A stretch of 64,000 nt of DNA from Thalassobacter stenotrophicus (GTDB lineage Bacteria; Pseudomonadota; Alphaproteobacteria; Rhodobacterales; Rhodobacteraceae): NCBI RefSeq assembly GCF_001458315.1, contig NZ_CYRX01000011.1:124001-188000 (forward strand). The letters run 5' to 3'. The notes under the pieces are model-generated. The model made no database searches, was not told where the DNA came from, and was given only the letters and a program-made list of their open reading frames with translations. Both the position numbers and the translations under genes were made by a program. Of the stretch, positions 59,997 through 64,000 are shown piece by piece; positions within the stretch are counted from its first letter, which is position 1, and each line of letters opens with the position of its first letter.

Positions 59997-62195
59997 ATGG
60001 CGAACTCTGGCAAAAGGCGTCCACTTGTGGCTGATCGACGGCCGCCAGCGCCAAAGCGGAAAAAACCCGCAAAGGCAAAGCGTGGCGGCTTTTTCAGGCG
60101 ACTTTTTACGTTTTCTAAACGGACAAAGGCGCCAAAGCGCAGCGCGCGGACGCAAAAACCGCGCACGTTTATGGGTCGCATCAAGATGCTGTTCACAGGG
60201 CTGCTTCGCCTGATCTTGCGGCTCATTTGGGGCATCACATGGCGGGTATCGGTCATTGGTGCGCTGATTCTTGCCTGCGCCGTCGCGATTTCCTACCAAA
60301 GCATCCCGACAATGGCCGAGCTTAAGGATGGTCGGCACCGGGGTTCCGTAACGTTTTATGATCGCAACAACGCCGTCTATGCGTGGCGCGGCGATCAATT
60401 TGGCGGCCCCGTCAGCTTTGCCACTGTCTCACCCCACCTCGTAAACGCGGTCGTGGCGACCGAAGACAGACGGTTCTACCGCCACTTTGGCGTCAGCCCG
60501 CGCGGCATCGCATCCGCGATCCGGATCAACCTACGCGAAGGGCGCGGACCTTTGTCCGGCAACGGCGGCTCGACCATCACCCAACAGGTGTCCAAGCTGG
60601 TGTGCCTAGGTGATCCGTATCTGCCGTCCAGCGGGATGACCGAGGCTGAGTATGAAGCGCAATGCCGGGTCGGCTCCGTTTGGCGTAAGCTAAAGGAAGT
60701 GCCCTTCGCCATGGCGATGGAGTGGAAGTTCACCAAGGAAGAAATCCTCGCCGTCTATTTGAACCGTGCCTATCTGGGCGCCGGAGCCCGTGGGTTTGAG
60801 GCCGCGAGCCAGCGGTATTTCAACAAATCCGCGATGGAGGTCCGCCCCGCCGAAGCCGCAATGCTGGCCGGGCTTCTTGTTGCGCCCTCCTACTATGCGC
60901 CCACCCGCAACCTTGAACGCGCCCAGCGCCGGGCGCGCACGGTTTTGCGGCTAATGCATGAGCAGGGCTATTTATCCTCGGCCCAATATGCCCAAGCGCA
61001 GGCTAACCCCGCGACCCTATCCACCGCAGCACGCGACCAATCCGGCAATGCGTTTGCCGATTGGGTCATGAGCAAAGCCCCCTCGTTCCTGACCCGCGAC
61101 ACGACCGAAGATGTCGTTCTGCGCACCACCTTCGACCAACGCATCCAACAGGCCGCCGAAGACGCGCTGGAACTGGTGTTTGAGACAAAGGTCCGCGAAG
61201 GATCCAACGCACAAGCCGCCATTGTCGTGATGAGCGCGGATGGCGCGGTGCGCGCGATGGTCGGTGGCCGCAATACCCTACGCGCAGGCCAATTCAACCG
61301 TGCGACACAGGCGATGCGGCAAACCGGATCCGCGTTCAAACCGTTCGTCTACGCCGCTGCCCTTGATCTCGGCTATCGCTATGACAGCACGATCACCGAC
61401 GCCCCCTTGGCCATCAAAGTTCCGGGCTCCGGCACCTACAGTCCTGCAAACTACACAAATGAGTTCTTTGGCGACGTCGATCTGACATTTGCACTGGCAC
61501 AGTCGCTGAACGCGGCAACAGTCGCACTATCCGAGGATATCGGCCGCGACGTGGTGCGCACCGTGGCCGAGCAGTTTGGCATCAACAGCGACCTTGCCCA
61601 AGGGCCGGCACTCGCGCTTGGAGTTTCCGAAAGCACGTTGGTGGAAATGACCGGTGCCTATGCGGGCATCCTCAACGGCGGCACCTCCGTTACGCCCTAC
61701 GGTCTTTTGTCATTGTCCCTGCGCGCTGACCCCACCCCACTGATAGGACAGGAGGGTGGATTGGGTGAACGCGTGATCCAAGAACGCTCCGCCCGGCAGT
61801 TGGTCTATATGATGCACCAGGTTGTCCAGACCGGGTCCGGCGGGCGGGCTCAACTGCCCGATGGTCGCCCCGCTGCCGGCAAAACGGGCACAACGCAGGC
61901 GGCGCGCGATGCGTGGTTCATCGGGTTCACGGGTGATTATGTGACCGGCGTCTGGATGGGATATGACGACAACACCCCCTTGTCCGGCGTCACGGGCGGC
62001 GGCCTTCCGGCTGAAATTTGGCGCGAAACGATGGTCCGAGTGCATGATGGCCTACCGATCAGCCCATTGCCCATGATCGACGCCACCACAGATCGACGCC
62101 CCGCCCCGCAGCCCCAACCATACAGCGCCCCACAGGGCCAGGATCGGCTTGAGCGGTTTTTGTTGGATGCGCTGGGTGCTATTTTGGGGAACTAA
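59997..62195 (+). CDS. class A penicillin-binding protein (transglycosylase/transpeptidase)
   Basis: A 732-residue bifunctional cell-wall synthase. A basic cytoplasmic tail (1-75, rich in K/R) precedes one transmembrane helix (about 80-100). The glycosyltransferase domain has ATEDRRFYRHFGVSPRGI (catalytic E), GNGGSTITQQVSKL and EEILAVYLNRAYLGAGARGFE. The transpeptidase domain has S-x-x-K in QTGSAFKPFVYAAAL, S-x-N in AQSLNAATVAL and AGKTGTTQAARDAWFIGF. An inserted loop with two cysteines (KLVCLGDPYLPSSG ... AQCRVGS) sits in the glycosyltransferase domain. It polymerises and cross-links peptidoglycan. No OB-type ODD domain is seen, so it resembles PBP1C/2D-like short forms more than E. coli PBP1a. 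Confidence 0.9.
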   Translation: MANSGKRRPLVADRRPPAPKRKKPAKAKRGGFFRRLFTFSKRTKAPKRSARTQKPRTFMGRIKMLFTGLLRLILRLIWGITWRVSVIGALILACAVAISYQSIPTMAELKDGRHRGSVTFYDRNNAVYAWRGDQFGGPVSFATVSPHLVNAVVATEDRRFYRHFGVSPRGIASAIRINLREGRGPLSGNGGSTITQQVSKLVCLGDPYLPSSGMTEAEYEAQCRVGSVWRKLKEVPFAMAMEWKFTKEEILAVYLNRAYLGAGARGFEAASQRYFNKSAMEVRPAEAAMLAGLLVAPSYYAPTRNLERAQRRARTVLRLMHEQGYLSSAQYAQAQANPATLSTAARDQSGNAFADWVMSKAPSFLTRDTTEDVVLRTTFDQRIQQAAEDALELVFETKVREGSNAQAAIVVMSADGAVRAMVGGRNTLRAGQFNRATQAMRQTGSAFKPFVYAAALDLGYRYDSTITDAPLAIKVPGSGTYSPANYTNEFFGDVDLTFALAQSLNAATVALSEDIGRDVVRTVAEQFGINSDLAQGPALALGVSESTLVEMTGAYAGILNGGTSVTPYGLLSLSLRADPTPLIGQEGGLGERVIQERSARQLVYMMHQVVQTGSGGRAQLPDGRPAAGKTGTTQAARDAWFIGFTGDYVTGVWMGYDDNTPLSGVTGGGLPAEIWRETMVRVHDGLPISPLPMIDATTDRRPAPQPQPYSAPQGQDRLERFLLDALGAILGN

Positions 62196-62223
62196 TCCAC
62201 GGGTAGCGCCAATCAGGCCAGCA

Positions 62224-62658
62224 TTATAGAACGGCCTGCGCGAACGCGCGGTCACCACTGTTGCCCAATAGTTCAGGCACCTCTGCGCGTGGAAGCCAGT
62301 GGACCTCGTGCAGCGGCTCAAGCGGCGGGCCGACCCGCAGCGTGGGCCGCGCCATATAAATGTGGCACAGCTTTTCCGCCCACAGGTCGTATTCCGGCAT
62401 ATAGACAAACCGCCGAAACGCCCCCAATCGGCGCGGTGCCGCAATGCGGTAACCCGTTTCCTCATAGACCTCACGGTGCAGGGCACGCAGCGGACATTCG
62501 CCCGGATCCATGCCGCCACCGGGCAGCTGAAACTCATCCTCATCGCCCAATTGTCGGGTGATCAGCACACGATCCCCCAACGGCAAAAGCGCATATGCAC
62601 CAGGTCGCAGGGTATAGCGGCGAGCCCGAAGCGGGGCGGGACCAAAGCGAGGGATCAT
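62224..62658 (-). CDS. Nudix hydrolase
   Basis: A 144-residue Nudix protein. The Nudix box G-x5-E-x7-R-E-x2-E-E-x-G spans residues 48-70 (GGGMDPGECPLRALHREVYEETGY). N-terminal part RYTLRPGAYALLPLGDRVLIT. Its closest look is to the general pyrophosphatase/RppH-like group; the substrate is unknown. It lies 28 bases from the convergent penicillin-binding protein stop and is divergent from hslO. Confidence 0.9.
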   Translation of the reverse strand: MIPRFGPAPLRARRYTLRPGAYALLPLGDRVLITRQLGDEDEFQLPGGGMDPGECPLRALHREVYEETGYRIAAPRRLGAFRRFVYMPEYDLWAEKLCHIYMARPTLRVGPPLEPLHEVHWLPRAEVPELLGNSGDRAFAQAVL

Positions 62659-62745
62659 GGCGGCAACTCATAGGGGGCTTGGATCGGGGCGGCAGGGCGC
62701 CTATATGCTCCCCCTATGCCAGCCGATACAAGGTAAGGAAAGCCC

Positions 62746-63741
62746 ATGACCACAGGCACTCAAATCGCCTGGGATGACACCGTGTTGCCGTTCCAACTCG
62801 ACGCTTCAGATATCCGCGGCCGCGTGGCGCGGCTGGACGGAGTATTGGAAAACGTCCTCAAACAACATGACTACCCCCCGCAAGTCGAGGCATTGGTGGC
62901 CGAGATGGCCCTTTTGACTGCGCTCATCGGGCAAACCATCAAACTGCGCTGGAAGCTGTCGCTTCAGGTCCGCAGCGATGGCCCCGTGCGTATTCTGGCG
63001 ACCGATTACTACGGCCCCACCGCCGAAGGAGAGCCCGGCCAGATCCGTGCCTATGCCTCTTATGACAAGGACGCGCCGCTGGACGTGGGCAATATCTTTG
63101 ACCTCGTGGGCAAAGGCTACTTTGCGATCCTGATCGACCAAGGCCAAGACATGGCCCCCTACCAAGGCATCACGCCCTTGGCGGGCGGCTCTTTGTCCTC
63201 CTGCGCCGAGACGTATTTCGCACAGTCCGAGCAAATCCCGACTCGCTTTGCGCTTAGCTATGGGCGCAGCACGCTGCCCGGCGAAGAATCCGCTTGGCGC
63301 GCAGGGGGTGTGATGTTGCAGCATATGCCCAAAGCGTCGCCGCACGTTACGGGTGAAGGCGGTTCTGGCGACGCAGGCCTGCTGGCCGCCACAGATATCC
63401 TCAGCGAGGATGAGGGCGAAAACTGGACCCGCGCCAACGTTCTGCTCGATACGGTCGATGATCTGGAACTGATCGGGCCAACCGTTTCACCGACTGAGCT
63501 GTTGACCCGCCTGTTCCATGAGGAACAGCCCCGCGTCTATGAGGCCACCGGCGTACGCTTTGGCTGCACCTGCTCAGAGGAACGTGTGCGGACGTCCCTG
63601 TCGATTTATTCGGCCAAGGACATCGCGCATATGACCACAGATGAGGGCACCGTTACCGCAGACTGCCAGTTCTGTGGCGCGCATTACACCTTTGCGCCCA
63701 ATACACTGGGGTTTGAGGCAACGGACAAACCTGATGCTTGA
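62746..63741 (+). CDS. hslO: redox-regulated chaperone Hsp33
   Basis: A 331-residue holdase activated by oxidation. The substrate-binding domain has VAEMALLTALIGQTIKLRWKLSLQ and GNIFDLVGKGYFAILIDQ; the zinc-binding switch is C274-x-C276 (FGCTCSEERV) and C307-x2-C310 (CQFCGAHYTF). Under oxidative stress the cysteines pair and the protein binds unfolded clients. Ribosome site AAGGAAAG. The last 8 bases overlap the next Nudix gene. Confidence 0.96.
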   Translation: MTTGTQIAWDDTVLPFQLDASDIRGRVARLDGVLENVLKQHDYPPQVEALVAEMALLTALIGQTIKLRWKLSLQVRSDGPVRILATDYYGPTAEGEPGQIRAYASYDKDAPLDVGNIFDLVGKGYFAILIDQGQDMAPYQGITPLAGGSLSSCAETYFAQSEQIPTRFALSYGRSTLPGEESAWRAGGVMLQHMPKASPHVTGEGGSGDAGLLAATDILSEDEGENWTRANVLLDTVDDLELIGPTVSPTELLTRLFHEEQPRVYEATGVRFGCTCSEERVRTSLSIYSAKDIAHMTTDEGTVTADCQFCGAHYTFAPNTLGFEATDKPDA

Positions 63742-64000
63742 TATCAATGCCCTCCGCGCCGCTTGTGCCGCGGAGGGCACCGGGTCGTCCGACTACGACC
63801 TATCGCCAGAGGTTGCCGCCCCCGCGGGGCGCACCCTGCGTGCCGCCGCCGTGTTGATCGCCGTTCAAGACAGCACGCGCGGGCTGGAACTGGTGCTGAC
63901 CAAACGGTCCTCCAAGCTCAAACACCATCCCGGCCAGATCGCCTTTCCCGGCGGCAAAGTGGACGGGGATGAGGATGACATCACAGCCGCCCTTCGCGAA
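63734..64000 (+). CDS. CoA pyrophosphatase, Nudix family (partial, cut by window end)
   Basis: 89 codons are visible, starting with ATG at 63734 inside the hslO 3' end (8-base overlap, so likely translationally coupled). The peptide has LVLTKRSSKLKHHPGQIAFPGGKVDGDEDD (seen at about 60-82), where the R-S-S-x-L-x-x-H-x-G-Q-I-A-F-P-G-G pattern is the NUDT7/8-type CoA hydrolase signature preceding the Nudix box, which begins with G-G-K and continues past the window with A-A-L-R-E. The full protein probably has about 200 residues. Confidence 0.88.
   Translation, partial: MLDINALRAACAAEGTGSSDYDLSPEVAAPAGRTLRAAAVLIAVQDSTRGLELVLTKRSSKLKHHPGQIAFPGGKVDGDEDDITAALRE

Noticed and set aside
1-64000. CRISPR arrays, insertion sequences, prophage or secretion-system clusters
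   Set aside because: No regularly spaced repeats, transposase, integrase or structural phage genes are visible on either strand.

Overview
The window looks like chromosome of an alphaproteobacterium of the order Rhodobacterales, probably a marine Roseobacter-group member. Evidence: about 60% G+C by eye; an ethylmalonyl-CoA-pathway pair (malyl-CoA thioesterase/lyase-type protein and mesaconyl-CoA hydratase) placed just before sdhCDAB; a divergent RegB/RegA (PrrB/PrrA) redox two-component pair with the family's diagnostic residues; a PpsR/CrtJ-type box between hemE and hemC; and CtrA-type TTAA-N7-TTAAC boxes. No phage, insertion sequence, CRISPR array or rRNA is visible. Genus and species cannot be fixed from the sequence.

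Layout. 1-7.2 kb: end of a TauE/SafE exporter, a small secreted protein, then mcl2-nnrU-DUF1737-mch and sdhCDAB. 7.4-12 kb: EamA transporter, PBP5-like carboxypeptidase, hemF, a FosX-type fosfomycin hydrolase and an orphan Phd-like protein. 12.3-16 kb: divergent hemE/hemC, a D-2-hydroxyacid FAD dehydrogenase and a tRNA with CAT anticodon. 16-23.5 kb: a dipeptide-type ABC importer with a CocE-type hydrolase. 23.5-31 kb: a LIV-type ABC importer facing a compact ureide (allantoin) degradation operon. 31-37.6 kb: envelope and metabolic genes of uncertain role, a fasciclin protein and a lower-G+C HEPN-like orphan. 37.6-42.6 kb: clpB, DUF2853, ahcY. 42.7-47.1 kb: HD hydrolase, GNAT, LysR regulator, regA/regB. 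47.2-57.7 kb: a head-to-tail block PAS protein-tsaE-amgK-murU-addB-addA-trxA, with overlapping starts and stops from tsaE to addA. 58-64 kb: glnK-amtB, a class A penicillin-binding protein, two Nudix hydrolases (one cut by the window end) and Hsp33.

How it fits together: mch and the malyl-CoA enzyme feed C4 acids to succinate dehydrogenase; hemF, hemE and hemC are steps of tetrapyrrole synthesis, with a candidate redox/light operator; RegB/RegA is the global redox switch of these bacteria; the two importers, the ureide operon and glnK-amtB concern nitrogen scavenging; AmgK/MurU with the penicillin-binding proteins concern cell-wall recycling and synthesis.

Most of the window is conserved core genome. 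I did not find an unmistakably new multi-gene system. The least explained pieces are the HEPN-like orphan (37018-37605), the Phd-like orphan with a CtrA box and an unusual palindrome upstream (11767-12238), three GTGATCAC palindromes ahead of sdhC, a crotonase lacking both catalytic glutamates, and a possible small RNA between DUF2853 and clpB. No similarity search could be run; family names come from recognised motifs and remembered relatives.
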